From positions 1 through 64,000 of the forward strand of contig JAHDLC010000014.1 of NCBI GenBank assembly GCA_018436595.1: a DNA stretch of 64,000 nt, written 5' to 3'. Shown here piece by piece: positions 33,241 through 41,854 of this stretch. The notes under the pieces were generated by a model. The model did no database searches. It saw only the letters and a list, made by a program, of their open reading frames with translations, and was not told the origin of the DNA. The stretch comes from Synergistaceae bacterium (GTDB lineage: Bacteria; Synergistota; Synergistia; Synergistales; Aminobacteriaceae). The translations under genes and the position numbers were made by a program. Numbering within the stretch: the stretch's first letter is position 1; every line of letters starts with the position of its first letter.

Positions 33241-34632
33241 CTAGGACCAGCCGATGGTCTGGAGCACCGTGAGGGCAACCATGGCCAGGACGACCTGGGT
33301 GAGGATGAGGGGGAAGATCCACTTCACGTACTTCTCGTAGGCGATGCCCGAAAGACCGAGACATCCCATGACAACGCTCGCCGTGGGGATGAAGCAGTTG
33401 GTGAAGCCGTCGCCGAACTGGAAAGCCTGGACGGCCACCTGCCGGGTGATTCCCGTAAGATCCGCCAGGGGCACCATGATGGGCATGACGGTAACCGCCT
33501 GTCCCGAGCCTGAGGGGATGAAGAAGTTGATGACCACGTTGGCGAAAAACATGAGGTTCGCGCCGATGACGGGGCCGTACTTGGCGATGGGCAGGGAGAG
33601 GTAGTAGACCACCGTGTCGATGATTTTGCCGTCGCTCATGACCACGGAGATGGCCCGGGCCATGCCGATGACGAGAGCTGCGTAGGCCATGGAACCGCAT
33701 CCCTTGACGAAGGCCTGGGCGGTGCCGTTCAGGCCGAGGCCGCCGATGAGACCGCAGAAGACGGCCATCATCAGGAAAATGGCGGAGTAGTGGTTGATCC
33801 CCCACTTGAGCTGCAGGGAACCGTAGATGATGGCGCCGAAGGAGATGACCACGATGGCCGTGCAGAGCATGTGCCGGAGGTCCATGGACTCGTGCTCTTC
33901 AAAATGGTTGGTCTGCTGGGCCGCTTCTTCGGCGGAGTACACCAGGCTCTTGGTGGGGTCGGCCTGGATCTTCCTGATGTAGAGATAAACGAATCCGAAG
34001 GTGAGAAGGAGATTCACGACGTGGAAGAAGACCCGGACGCCGAAGCCGGAGAACATGGGAAGTTCGGCGATACTGTGGGCGATGCCCACGGTGAAGACGT
34101 TGCCCCAGCCGACGTTGAAGCCGGCGTAGGAGCCGAGGTAGATCATGGCGAAGCCCACCACGCTGTCATAGCCGAGGCCCTTGGCAAGGAGGATGCCCAG
34201 GGGGATGAGGGCAACCACGGGGTTGGCGAAGACGCCGGTGGCGCCGCCGATGGACATGAGAAGCATGATGATGGCCACGGCCCAGAGCTCTTTGCCCTTC
34301 AGCTTGTGGACGATGCGGTTCATGCCCACCCGGATGGTACCTGTCTCCTCAAGGATCTTGATGGCCCCGCCGACGAAGAAAACCATGAAGATCATGGAGG
34401 CGGACTGGATCCATCCCTTGACGACGGCGTCGAAAACGCCCCAGAAGCCCTGGGGGTTGGAATCGACCACTTTGAAGGAGTTTGCTACGACGACGGTCCT
34501 GGCTCCTTCTTTCACCCTTTCGTACTCTCCCGCAGGAATCAGCCAGGTCAGTACCGCCATAAGGATGGTGATGATGAACATCAGCGCGAATACGTGTGGA
34601 ACCCTGCTCTTTTTCTGCACTGCTTCTGCCAT
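33241..34632 (-). CDS. YfcC-family (C4-dicarboxylate/basic amino acid) membrane carrier
   Basis: 463 residues, about 12 membrane segments. Typical family motifs: TILTWLIPAGEY-like MAVLTWLIPAGEYERV, GWIQSASMIFMVFFVGG, GANLMFFANVVINFFIPSGS and GDGFTNCFIPTASVVMG. YfcC-like carriers are related to DcuC and arginine/ornithine-type antiporters and import or exchange small carboxylates or amino acids. It follows an M20 amidohydrolase by 21 nt, so it may bring in the acyl-amino acid that enzyme cleaves. Good ribosome site AAAAGGAGAG. Confidence 0.88.
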   Translation of the reverse strand: MAEAVQKKSRVPHVFALMFIITILMAVLTWLIPAGEYERVKEGARTVVVANSFKVVDSNPQGFWGVFDAVVKGWIQSASMIFMVFFVGGAIKILEETGTIRVGMNRIVHKLKGKELWAVAIIMLLMSIGGATGVFANPVVALIPLGILLAKGLGYDSVVGFAMIYLGSYAGFNVGWGNVFTVGIAHSIAELPMFSGFGVRVFFHVVNLLLTFGFVYLYIRKIQADPTKSLVYSAEEAAQQTNHFEEHESMDLRHMLCTAIVVISFGAIIYGSLQLKWGINHYSAIFLMMAVFCGLIGGLGLNGTAQAFVKGCGSMAYAALVIGMARAISVVMSDGKIIDTVVYYLSLPIAKYGPVIGANLMFFANVVINFFIPSGSGQAVTVMPIMVPLADLTGITRQVAVQAFQFGDGFTNCFIPTASVVMGCLGLSGIAYEKYVKWIFPLILTQVVLAMVALTVLQTIGWS

Positions 34633-34653
34633 TGCTCTCTCTCCTTTTCGTTT

Positions 34654-35862
34654 CTAGGATTTCGCCCCTTCGGGGGCGAGCACGTCGAAAATATACCGGA
34701 CGAAGACCGCCACACCCAGGGGCAGTGCCTCGTCGGGAAAATTGAAGCCCGGGTTGTGGAGGGACACCGGGATCTCTCCGCCCACTCCGAGACGGAAGAT
34801 GACCCCTGCGGGCACGCCCTGGATGAAGTAGGCGAAGTCTTCCGACCCCATCATGGGGTTGGCGAGACGAATGACCTTCTCCGTGCCGAGGATGTCCTCC
34901 GCCGCCCGTGCGATCCGTTCCGTCTCTCCGGCGTCGTTGATCACCGGGGGAATGCCGAACTGGTAGTCGCAGACGGCCTCGCACCGGTAGGATGCCGCCA
35001 CGTGGGTGCAGATGGAGACGAGCCGGTCCCGGATCTTCTGCCGGACGTCGGGGGAGAAGCACCGGACTGTGCCGCCGATCTCCACTTCCTGGGGCACGAT
35101 GTTGAAGGCGCTGCCGCCGTGGATCTGGCAGACGGACAGGACGGCCCGGTCGTTGGCTTCGATCTCCCGGGCCAGGATCATCTGGAGGCTGATGACCGCC
35201 TGGGCCGCCGCCGCCAGGGCGTCGCTTCCCCTGTGGGGGTAGGCGCCGTGGGTTCCCTTGCCGACGAACTTTACCTTGAAGATGTCTCCCGAGGCCATGA
35301 AGGGGCCGGCGTAAACGCCCACGGAGCCGACGGGAACTTCCACCCCGCCGTGAAGGGCCGCCACGGTGTCCACCTTCGGGTTGTCCAGGATGCCGCAGGC
35401 GATCATCTTCTCGGCGCCGTACAAAGTTTCCTCCGCAGGCTGGAAGAAGAGCTTCACCGTTCCGGCGAAAGAGGAGCGGGATTTCTGGAGGACCTTTGCC
35501 GCAGCCAGCAGGATGGCCGTGTGGCCGTCATGGCCGCAGGCGTGCATGACTCCCTTGTTTTTCGAGGAGTAGGGAACTCCTGTGGCCTCTTCGATGGGAA
35601 GGGCGTCCATATCGGCCCGAAGGCCTGCCACGGGGGGTTCTCCCTGTCCCTTCCATTCAGCCGTTCCCCGGATGACGGCCAGAACGCCGGTCTCCAGATC
35701 CAGGGGCACCACTTCGATTCCCGCCGACTCAAGTTCTTTTTTGACGAACGCCGTGGTCTCGAATTCCTTGAATCCGAGCTCCGGGTTTTCATGAATGCGG
35801 TGCCGTGCCTCGACCACAAACTCCTTCACTTCGTCCACGAGCTTCCAGACCTGTTCCTTCAT
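34654..35862 (-). CDS. M20-family (M20D) amidohydrolase
   Basis: 402 residues. Zinc-site motifs of the IAA-amino-acid/N-acyl-amino-acid hydrolase branch: GLRADMDALPIEE, MHACGHDGHTAILL (metal-binding Cys and His), FFQPAEET and GSEDFAYF, with a dimerisation domain between (KGTHGAYPHRGSDAL). It hydrolyses N-acyl or similar amides to free amino acids. Start ATG 35862 follows GGGAGG at a normal distance; the longer open frame upstream runs through a hairpin. First gene of the pair with the YfcC carrier. Confidence 0.92.
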   Translation of the reverse strand: MKEQVWKLVDEVKEFVVEARHRIHENPELGFKEFETTAFVKKELESAGIEVVPLDLETGVLAVIRGTAEWKGQGEPPVAGLRADMDALPIEEATGVPYSSKNKGVMHACGHDGHTAILLAAAKVLQKSRSSFAGTVKLFFQPAEETLYGAEKMIACGILDNPKVDTVAALHGGVEVPVGSVGVYAGPFMASGDIFKVKFVGKGTHGAYPHRGSDALAAAAQAVISLQMILAREIEANDRAVLSVCQIHGGSAFNIVPQEVEIGGTVRCFSPDVRQKIRDRLVSICTHVAASYRCEAVCDYQFGIPPVINDAGETERIARAAEDILGTEKVIRLANPMMGSEDFAYFIQGVPAGVIFRLGVGGEIPVSLHNPGFNFPDEALPLGVAVFVRYIFDVLAPEGAKS

Positions 35863-35881
35863 CTCCCGGCCTCCCTTTTTG

Positions 35882-35939
35882 AAAAAAACCGTGCTCCTTC
35901 TGCAGAAGGGGCACGGTGGATTTCGCTCTTGATAATATA
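35882..35939 (-). terminator. Terminator hairpin between HMG-CoA-lyase gene and amidohydrolase; possible attenuator
   Basis: 14-bp stem with one G-T pair (35889-35902 with 35905-35918) followed on the minus strand by seven T (35888-35882). It most simply ends the upstream operon. A promoter-like TTGCAT, 16 nt, TATATT (-10 at 35939-35934) lies just before it, in which case the hairpin would be in the leader of the amidohydrolase transcript. Confidence 0.65.
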
Positions 35940-36006
35940 ATACACAGTCTGCATAATGCAACCCCAAGCCGAAGATTTCCGGACTCTTCGGCTAATTATC
36001 AGCTTC

Positions 36007-36939
36007 TCAGGAACAGCATCCCTCGCCGCTCTCCCGGCCCATCTTCGTTGCCGCCAGGTGGCTGTTGATCTTCAGCCCGTAGAGGGACTCCATGGTCCGC
36101 ACCACGGAAAGGACCTTCAGGATATCGATGCCCGTTTTGATCCCCATGCTCTCGGCCATGTTCACCATGTCCTCCGTGGCGGCGTTCCCCGCCGCGCCCG
36201 GTGCGAATGGGCATCCTCCAAGTCCGCCGGCGGCCGCGTCGAAGGACGCGAAGCCGAGTCCCATGGCGGCGGCCATGTTGGCCAGGGCCATGCCGTAGGT
36301 GTCGTGAAGATGGAGTGTGAAGGGATAATCGCCGTATTTCTCCCGGATGACCGACAGGGTGGAGGTCACGTACTTCGGGTCCGCTGTGCCGATGGTGTCG
36401 GCCATGGTGATTCCGTCCGCCCCGGCCTCGAGGGCCCTGTCGATGACCCTGAGCACCTTTTCCGGCGCCACGGGACCGGCGAAGGGGCAGGCGAAGGCGG
36501 TGGCCACGGAGACCCGGAGCTTCGTGGATCCCTTCAGGGCGGCGACCTTCTCCATCTCCGCAATGGATTCATCCACCGTTCTCCTGGTATTGGCCATGTT
36601 GTGGTCTCCGCTGGCGGAAATGACGAAGTTGATCCAGTCAACGCCGGAGGCCAGGGCGCCCTCGGCTCCCCGGAGGTTGGGAATGAGGGCGATGGACGTG
36701 ACCTTTCCCTTCCATTTTGTATTGAATTCCGCCATTACGTCGGCGGCGTCGGCCATCTGGGGAATGGCCTTCGGGCTGACGAAGGAGGTCACTTCCATGG
36801 CGGAAATGCCCGTCCCGGCCAGGCCGTCGATGATGGCCACCTTGTGCTCCGTGGGGATGAATTCTTTCACGCTCTGGAAGCCGTCCCTGGGGCAGACCTC
36901 CATGATTTCGACTGCGCCGGGGAGGGACAGGAAGGCCAT
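36007..36939 (-). CDS. Hydroxymethylglutaryl-CoA lyase family protein
   Basis: 310 residues. HMGL-like TIM barrel: EVCPRDGFQS at the start, FTLHLHDTYGMALAN and the diagnostic C-terminal signature GLGGCPFAPGAAGNAATED containing the catalytic-loop Cys. Members split 3-hydroxy-3-methylglutaryl-CoA (or related tertiary 3-hydroxyacyl-CoAs) into acetyl-CoA and a ketoacid. The C-terminus ends in a Cys-rich GEGCCS. Starts 1 nt after the stop of the CoA-transferase gene, so the two act as a pair. Confidence 0.92.
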   Translation of the reverse strand: MAFLSLPGAVEIMEVCPRDGFQSVKEFIPTEHKVAIIDGLAGTGISAMEVTSFVSPKAIPQMADAADVMAEFNTKWKGKVTSIALIPNLRGAEGALASGVDWINFVISASGDHNMANTRRTVDESIAEMEKVAALKGSTKLRVSVATAFACPFAGPVAPEKVLRVIDRALEAGADGITMADTIGTADPKYVTSTLSVIREKYGDYPFTLHLHDTYGMALANMAAAMGLGFASFDAAAGGLGGCPFAPGAAGNAATEDMVNMAESMGIKTGIDILKVLSVVRTMESLYGLKINSHLAATKMGRESGEGCCS

Positions 36940-36940
36940 G

Positions 36941-38140
36941 TCAGATCGCTCCCTCTTCGCTGAGGGCCTTCAGGTCCTCAGCGGTAAGACCGAGGAGTTC
37001 GCCGAGCACGTCCCCGTTGTGCTGACCCAGTGTCGGGGAGGGGGTGCGCACGCCCGACGGAGTGCCGGAGAGCTTGATGTGGCTTCCCGTCACCTTGAGT
37101 TTGCCCGCCGTGGGATGGTCCATCTCCACGAACATCTCCCGGTCTCCGGCGATGTGGGGGTCATTGACCACCTGTTCGATGTTGTAGATGGGGGCGCAGG
37201 GAATGCCCGCGTTGTTGACCTTCTCGTAGATTTCGTCCACGGTGAGCTTCGTGGACCATTCCTCCACGACGGCTTTCAGCTCCTCGTGCCTGGCCACGCG
37301 GTCGGGAACATGAAGGTACCGTGGGTCTTCGGCGAGTTCCGGCTTTCCCATGACCTTGCAGAGGCTGACCCAGAGCTTGTCGTTGCCGGCGCCGATGACC
37401 AGGCTGCCGTCGGAGCCCCGGAAGGAGTCGTAGGGGTAGGTGGATTCGTACCGGTTGCCGATGCGCTGGGGAATCCGGCCTTCCACAAGGTAGATCATGT
37501 TGATGATCTCGAGGCTGGCCACTGCCGAGTCCACCAGGGCCACATCCACTTTCTGGCCCTCGCCGGTCTGGATTTTGTTGAACACCGCCGCCAGAATGCC
37601 GATGGCGCAGGAGAGTCCGCCGAGGACGTCCCCCATGGCGGTGCCGGTGCGGGTGGGCTCCCCTCCCGGCCAGCCGGTGGTGCTCATGAGGCCGCTCATG
37701 GCCTGGGAGATGATGTCATAGCCGGGGCGCTGGCTGTACCGTCCAGTGTGGCCGAAACCGGAAATGGCGGCGTAGACGATGGCCGGGTTGACCTTCTTCA
37801 GTTCCTCGTAGCCCAGGCCGAGCTTTTCCATGGTGCCGGGCCGGAAGTTCTCGATCACTACGTCCGCCTGTTTCACCAGGTCGAGGAAGATGGCTTTCCC
37901 CTTCGGGTTCTTCAGGTTCAGGGTGATGCCCTTCTTGTTCCTGTTGAGGTTCATGAAGTAGGCGCTTTCGCCGTTCTTGAACGGCCCCATCTGGCGGGTG
38001 TCGTCACCGGTGCCTGCCTGTTCGATCTTGATGATCTCCGCCCCCATGTCGGCGAACATCATGGTGCAGAACGGCCCGGCAAGCACCCGGGTGAGGTCCA
38101 GGACGCGAAGTCCATCGAGGGCTCCTTTTCGTGTCATCAT
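36941..38140 (-). CDS. CaiB/BaiF-family (class III) CoA-transferase
   Basis: 399 residues. Family hallmarks: VLDLTRVLAGPFCTMMFADMG, ADVVIENFRPGTMEKLGLGY, the catalytic Asp region TGTAMGDVLGGLSC and TYPYDSFRGSDG. It moves CoA between carboxylates, for example from succinyl-CoA to a C5-C6 diacid. With the HMG-CoA-lyase-like gene it would form an activate-then-cleave route for a hydroxy-methyl dicarboxylate such as 3-hydroxy-3-methylglutarate; the substrate is inference. Overlaps the GntR stop by 4 bp. Confidence 0.92.
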   Translation of the reverse strand: MMTRKGALDGLRVLDLTRVLAGPFCTMMFADMGAEIIKIEQAGTGDDTRQMGPFKNGESAYFMNLNRNKKGITLNLKNPKGKAIFLDLVKQADVVIENFRPGTMEKLGLGYEELKKVNPAIVYAAISGFGHTGRYSQRPGYDIISQAMSGLMSTTGWPGGEPTRTGTAMGDVLGGLSCAIGILAAVFNKIQTGEGQKVDVALVDSAVASLEIINMIYLVEGRIPQRIGNRYESTYPYDSFRGSDGSLVIGAGNDKLWVSLCKVMGKPELAEDPRYLHVPDRVARHEELKAVVEEWSTKLTVDEIYEKVNNAGIPCAPIYNIEQVVNDPHIAGDREMFVEMDHPTAGKLKVTGSHIKLSGTPSGVRTPSPTLGQHNGDVLGELLGLTAEDLKALSEEGAI

Positions 38141-38883
38141 GCTTTTTCCCCTTTCTTCTGTCCGGTTTGATTGTCTTCGCCCGGGGTTTCCGAAAGCTCC
38201 GGGCGCACTTTTCCCTTGTTTGGATCCAGCCTGCGCTCGAAATAGCTGAAGAACCGTCCTTTCCTGAGTTCCTCAAGGTCTCCCCGCTGCAGGCCGTCGA
38301 GGATCTCCTCGTGTTCCGCCACCAGGGCATCCATGTCCGACTCGGTGGCGAGGTCGCGGAGAAGGGCGTGCTGGATCTGGTGGTACACCGTTCTGAGGAG
38401 CCGCAGGGTCCATTCCCTGCCGGCGAGGGCCGCCAGGGAGAGGTGGAATTCCATGTCCAGCCTGCTGAATTCGAGGAGAATTTCCTCCCTGGAGTCACCG
38501 GAAGAGCCGAGGAGCCCCATCCGGGAGAGGATTTTCTTCAGGGCTCCCTGCTGCTCTCCGGTGAAGGTGCCCCTGCGGATGATCTCCCGGAAGAGAATCT
38601 CCTCGAGGGCATAGCGGATGTCGTACAGTTCCTCGATTTCCCCCGGGGAAAAGGCCACCACGAGGGAGCCCTTCTGGGGGATGGAGCGGAGGAGTCCCAG
38701 CCCCTCCAGCATCTTGAGCCCTTCCCTGACAGGGGCACGGCTGATGCCGAGCTTCGTGGCGAGTTCCTCCTCCCGGATAAAGGAGCCGGGGGGGTACGTA
38801 TCGGAGAGGAGCAGCTCCTTCCGGACGTAGGAGGCCACTTCTTCGGCGAGGGTTTTGGGGCGGAACGGATTTGCCGGGGCCAT
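38137..38883 (-). CDS. GntR/FCD-family regulator of the CoA-transferase-lyase operon
   Basis: 248 residues: winged helix (PPGSFIREEELATKLGISRAPVREGLKMLEGLGLL in parts, with ISRAPVREGLKML as recognition helix) and a C-terminal FCD domain with metal/effector His in DMEFHLSL and EHEEIL. ATG 38883 has AGGAGG 7 nt upstream. It is the first gene of the operon and likely autoregulates through the palindrome at 38902-38915. Confidence 0.92.
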   Translation of the reverse strand: MAPANPFRPKTLAEEVASYVRKELLLSDTYPPGSFIREEELATKLGISRAPVREGLKMLEGLGLLRSIPQKGSLVVAFSPGEIEELYDIRYALEEILFREIIRRGTFTGEQQGALKKILSRMGLLGSSGDSREEILLEFSRLDMEFHLSLAALAGREWTLRLLRTVYHQIQHALLRDLATESDMDALVAEHEEILDGLQRGDLEELRKGRFFSYFERRLDPNKGKVRPELSETPGEDNQTGQKKGEKA

Positions 38884-38901
38884 GAAACGCCCTCCTTCCG
38901 T

Positions 38902-38957
38902 AAATGTCGACATTTAACATGTAGACTTAATTCTACCCCTCTTTTTTCTTCTGTCAA
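38902..38957 (-). promoter_or_regulatory. Promoter and palindromic operator of the GntR-CaiB-HMGL operon
   Basis: On the minus strand TTGACA (38957-38952), 16-nt spacer, TAGAAT (38935-38930). Immediately downstream is the perfect palindrome AAATGTCGACATTT (38902-38915), and a related ATGTAGACTT lies next to it (38919-38928). Confidence 0.75.
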
Positions 38958-38960
38958 GAT

Positions 38961-38990
38961 AAAAGCCCCGGCCGGCGGCCGGGGCTTTTA
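38961..38990 (-). terminator. Terminator of the C13-like protease gene
   Basis: Perfect stem AAAGCCCCGGCC / GGCCGGGGCTTT around GGC, followed on the minus strand by TTTT. It abuts the -35 box of the next operon. Confidence 0.85.
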
Positions 38991-39025
38991 TCGGGAATCG
39001 TTTTTCCGGGGGAGAAGGTCGTTTC

Positions 39026-40495
39026 TCAGAAGAAGGTTCTGCTGCCGAGCCACCCGTCCCTGCCCTCGGACACGTTCCGGGTGTCCACGTTTACCGTGAT
39101 GCAGCCCGGCCGGTTGTTGTCCTCGTACCAGGGCAGGCCGTCCTTCAGGTTCATCCTCCGGGCGAACATGAAGGCCTCGAACACGCTGATCCTGCCGTTG
39201 CCGTCGTAATCGGCGTTCGGGGTCCAGGGGGCGCCGTTCCGGTCCAGGGCGTAGTCACCGTCGGGAGTTTCTCCAAGGAGGGCGGTCACGAACCAGTAGA
39301 AAATTTCGTTGTAGGGCTGAACGGGCTGCAGATTTACGGAACTCGCCGAATGGGCCCTGGAGACCCGCTGTTCGCTCGTGGCGGAGAAGATGATCCTCCG
39401 GGGAGCCCGGAGGTCATCGAGAAAGCCGCCGGAGAAGCACTGCTCCAGGTGGATCACCATGGTGCCGTACCGGGAGATCCGGTTCAGGTCGGCGGCGAAG
39501 TCGTCGTCGTAATACCGGCCGGTCCACATGTTCAGGCTCTCGTCAGCCCGCAGCACGTCCGTTGTGTCGCCGTCGCCGTTCAGGTCGAGGCTGAACTGCG
39601 CCTCGGAAATGGAATCGTTTGCCTCCCCGGCCGAGGCGACCCGCCCGCCGTACAGTCCCGGGTCGAGGGAGCCGGTCCGTACTTCGAGAAAGCCTCCCCC
39701 GTGGTCGTTGGTCATAATGAAGATGAAGTCGTTGTCCCGCGACACGGTCCCGATGGTCCGGAAGCACCGCTGGATGTTCGTCCTGCTTGCCGTGCCGTTC
39801 ACCGGCATGGAGCCTTCGATCTTCCCCTCCACGTCGCCCGGAGGGGCGCCGTCGGCGTAGAACACGAAAATGTCGGCGGCGGCGAAGCCCCTGCCCAGAA
39901 GGATGTTGTACATGGTGAGCAGGTCGTTCCAGTAGCGGATGTGGTTGTTCTCCGGCCCGCCCCCTCCGGCGATGAGAACGGCGAACTTCCGTCCCGGAAC
40001 GAGGTCGCCGGGCCGGTATTTCTCCAGTCTCCGGAGCATTTCCGGTTTCCTCGGCTTCATTGTCGCGGGGGGAAGAATGCGGGGCGCGATGATCCGGACG
40101 TTTTCAGGAGAGGAAATCTTCAGCACCGCAGGGGAATTCTTCAGGGAGGATGTCTTTCCCGGCCGCTCCAGCATGCCCGAGACGGTGATCCTGTCGCCGG
40201 ACTTCAGCCCCGACGGCCGGGGACCCGACAGAGGGACGAAGCAGCCCGCCGGGAGCTCCATATTGTAGTCGGTCCGCGAGATGTCGTCGATGACCATGGG
40301 GATGGATCCGCCGTAGTAAAAACCGGACAGGGAGACCTTCTGCCCGATCCGGGACAGGACCGGAAGGGACACGGGAACGGTCTGAAGAGCCACCCCCGAG
40401 CCGCTTCCGGGAGGAACCTTCGGGGCGCTCCAGGCATTCGGGGCAGGGAGCCCCAGCAACAACACGCAGAGCAGCGCAGCCGCGGAACGGTTCAT
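39026..40495 (-). CDS. Exported C13/caspase-like cysteine protease with EF-hand-like segments
   Basis: 489 residues with a signal peptide (SAAALLCVLLLGLPAPNAWSA). Residues 45-140 form a beta-rich N-terminal domain. From 168 a legumain/caspase-like fold follows: KFAVLIAGGGG, YWNDLLTMYNILLGRGF, DIFVFYADG, catalytic His265 in MTNDHGGG and Cys353 in HLEQCFSGGF, the expected His-Cys dyad. DLNGDGDTTDVLRADE (304-319) and NADYDGNGRISVFEAF near the C-terminus look like calcium-binding EF-hand/dockerin loops. ATG 40495 is preceded by GGAGG at 11 nt. No named bacterial family is certain; a calcium-dependent exported protease is inferred. Confidence 0.72.
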   Translation of the reverse strand: MNRSAAALLCVLLLGLPAPNAWSAPKVPPGSGSGVALQTVPVSLPVLSRIGQKVSLSGFYYGGSIPMVIDDISRTDYNMELPAGCFVPLSGPRPSGLKSGDRITVSGMLERPGKTSSLKNSPAVLKISSPENVRIIAPRILPPATMKPRKPEMLRRLEKYRPGDLVPGRKFAVLIAGGGGPENNHIRYWNDLLTMYNILLGRGFAAADIFVFYADGAPPGDVEGKIEGSMPVNGTASRTNIQRCFRTIGTVSRDNDFIFIMTNDHGGGFLEVRTGSLDPGLYGGRVASAGEANDSISEAQFSLDLNGDGDTTDVLRADESLNMWTGRYYDDDFAADLNRISRYGTMVIHLEQCFSGGFLDDLRAPRRIIFSATSEQRVSRAHSASSVNLQPVQPYNEIFYWFVTALLGETPDGDYALDRNGAPWTPNADYDGNGRISVFEAFMFARRMNLKDGLPWYEDNNRPGCITVNVDTRNVSEGRDGWLGSRTFF

Positions 40496-40615
40496 CTTCC
40501 CGACCACCTCCGATGAGGGTATATGGAAAGATTATACAGTCATTTTTCGTCTTTTTGTGGGTGTTGAGTCCGGCGGCCCCGGCGGGCGCCGGTGACACTC
40601 CCTGCAGAAAGGTTT

Positions 40616-41200
40616 TTACCGGATGAGGGTGCTGATGCGCTTGTAGAGCTGGACCGTCGCCAGGGAGACCACTGTCCCCTTGAGGAGGTTGAAGGGCACC
40701 ACGGCGTACAGCACCAGGGTCCCCATGTCGCGGACCGCGGGAATGGCCGCCGAGGACATGGCGATGATCTTCTCCAGGGGGAGAAAGTTCGAATAGAAGG
40801 GGAGTAAAAAGAAGTAGTTCGCCAGGGCCGCCGTGACGGTCATGGACAGGGTGCCCGCCGCCAGCCCTGCGAGGGCTCCTTTCCGGGTCCTGTTCCGCCG
40901 GTAGATCAAGCCCGCGGGGACCACCAGGGCGCTCCCCATCAGGAAATTCGCCAGTTCGCCCACCCCGGCGGTGGAGGTGGTCAGCGAATGTATCAGGTTC
41001 TTGATCAGCTCGGTGAAGACCCCCGCAGCCGGTCCCCACGCGAAGGCGGCCACCAGGGCCGGAAGGTCCGACAGGTCGAGCTTGAGAAAACGGGGGAAGA
41101 GGGGCACTGCCATGTCGATGTACATGAGCACCGCCGCCACTGCGGACAGAAGGGCTGTCCAGACCATGCGGCGGGTTGAATTTACGGTCGTCGCTTCCAT
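40616..41200 (-). CDS. ribU: Riboflavin ECF-transporter substrate-binding protein
   Basis: 194 residues and about six membrane segments, the usual size of an ECF S-component. RibU-type features: PRFLKLDLSDLPALVAAFAWGP, GPAAGVFTELIKNLIHSLT and GELANFLMGSALVVPAGLIY. The FMN riboswitch directly upstream independently supports riboflavin as substrate. The energising ECF module (EcfA/T) is not in the window. ATG 41200 follows GGGAGG by 11 nt. Confidence 0.93.
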   Translation of the reverse strand: MEATTVNSTRRMVWTALLSAVAAVLMYIDMAVPLFPRFLKLDLSDLPALVAAFAWGPAAGVFTELIKNLIHSLTTSTAGVGELANFLMGSALVVPAGLIYRRNRTRKGALAGLAAGTLSMTVTAALANYFFLLPFYSNFLPLEKIIAMSSAAIPAVRDMGTLVLYAVVPFNLLKGTVVSLATVQLYKRISTLIR

Positions 41201-41220
41201 GAAAAATTTCGCCTCCCGAA

Positions 41221-41255
41221 AAAGAAAAGCCCCGGACGCACAGGCATCCGGGGCA
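41221..41255 (-). terminator. Expression-platform terminator of the FMN riboswitch
   Basis: Stem GCCCCGGA / TCCGGGGC (41248-41255 with 41230-41237, minus-strand reading), loop of 10 nt, then TTTTCTTTT. It lies between the aptamer and ribU, so FMN binding would favour premature termination. Confidence 0.8.
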
Positions 41256-41273
41256 AAAATGCGGATCTCGCCA

Positions 41274-41419
41274 TCTTCTTCCATCCTGACTTCGCGGACG
41301 CCTTGCCTGTCCGCCTCACAGTCGGCTCCGGAATCGCACCGGATCAGCCTTTCGGCTCGCGGGCTGCGGACCTGGAGGTCCTTCACCGCCGGTGGGGAAT
41401 TCCACCCCGCCCCGAAGAT
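41274..41419 (-). ncRNA. FMN riboswitch (RFN element)
   Basis: Read on the minus strand, the conserved RFN blocks appear in order: ATCTTCGGGGCGGGGTGGAA, CCCCACCGGCGGTGA, GGTCCGCAGCCCGCGAGCC, GATCCGGTGCGATTCCGGAG, CCGACTGTGAGGCGGAC and GTCAGGATGGAAGAAGAT. The first and last blocks pair as P1. It controls ribU through the terminator at 41221-41255. Confidence 0.93.
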
Positions 41420-41477
41420 TTCGGGAATATGATACTCCATTTCCGCCGTCAGTGCCAGAGAGGGAAATGTTTTTGCT

Positions 41478-41850
41478 GTCATCCTGAACGACCGCAACAG
41501 CTTGTCATCCCGAGGAGCGGTTTCGGCGACGAGGGATCTCGGATTCCGAGGTCTTAAAACCAGATTCCTCGGGCTTCGCCCTTCGGAATGACAAACCTTT
41601 ATGGTACGGCAACAGAGGCGGGATCGTCCCCGTTTTTTGTCATCCCGAACGAGCGCAACAGCTTGTCATCCCGAGGAGCGCAGCGACGATCGCGGAGCAT
41701 CCCCGGGGGGGAAGGATCTTGCCGTTGGTTCTTCGGTTGCTCAAACCCGAGATCCTCGCCTTCGCCCGGGATGAAAATCCGTTCTGTCATCCTGAGGAGC
41801 GCAGAGACGAAGGATCTCGCCGTTGTCCTTGATTCTTTGTATCCTGCCCT
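41478..41850. repeat. Dispersed repeat cluster 1 (TGTCATCC...GGATGACA family)
   Basis: No gene in this stretch. It contains several degenerate copies of a motif beginning TTGTCATCCCGAGGAGCG or TGTCATCCTGAGGAGCGCAG, followed by (G)GGATCTCG, with inverted copies ending in GGAATGACAAA or GGGATGAAAA. The same family occurs at 57181-57652 and 63505-63885. Confidence 0.8.
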
Positions 41851-41854
41851 TCCC

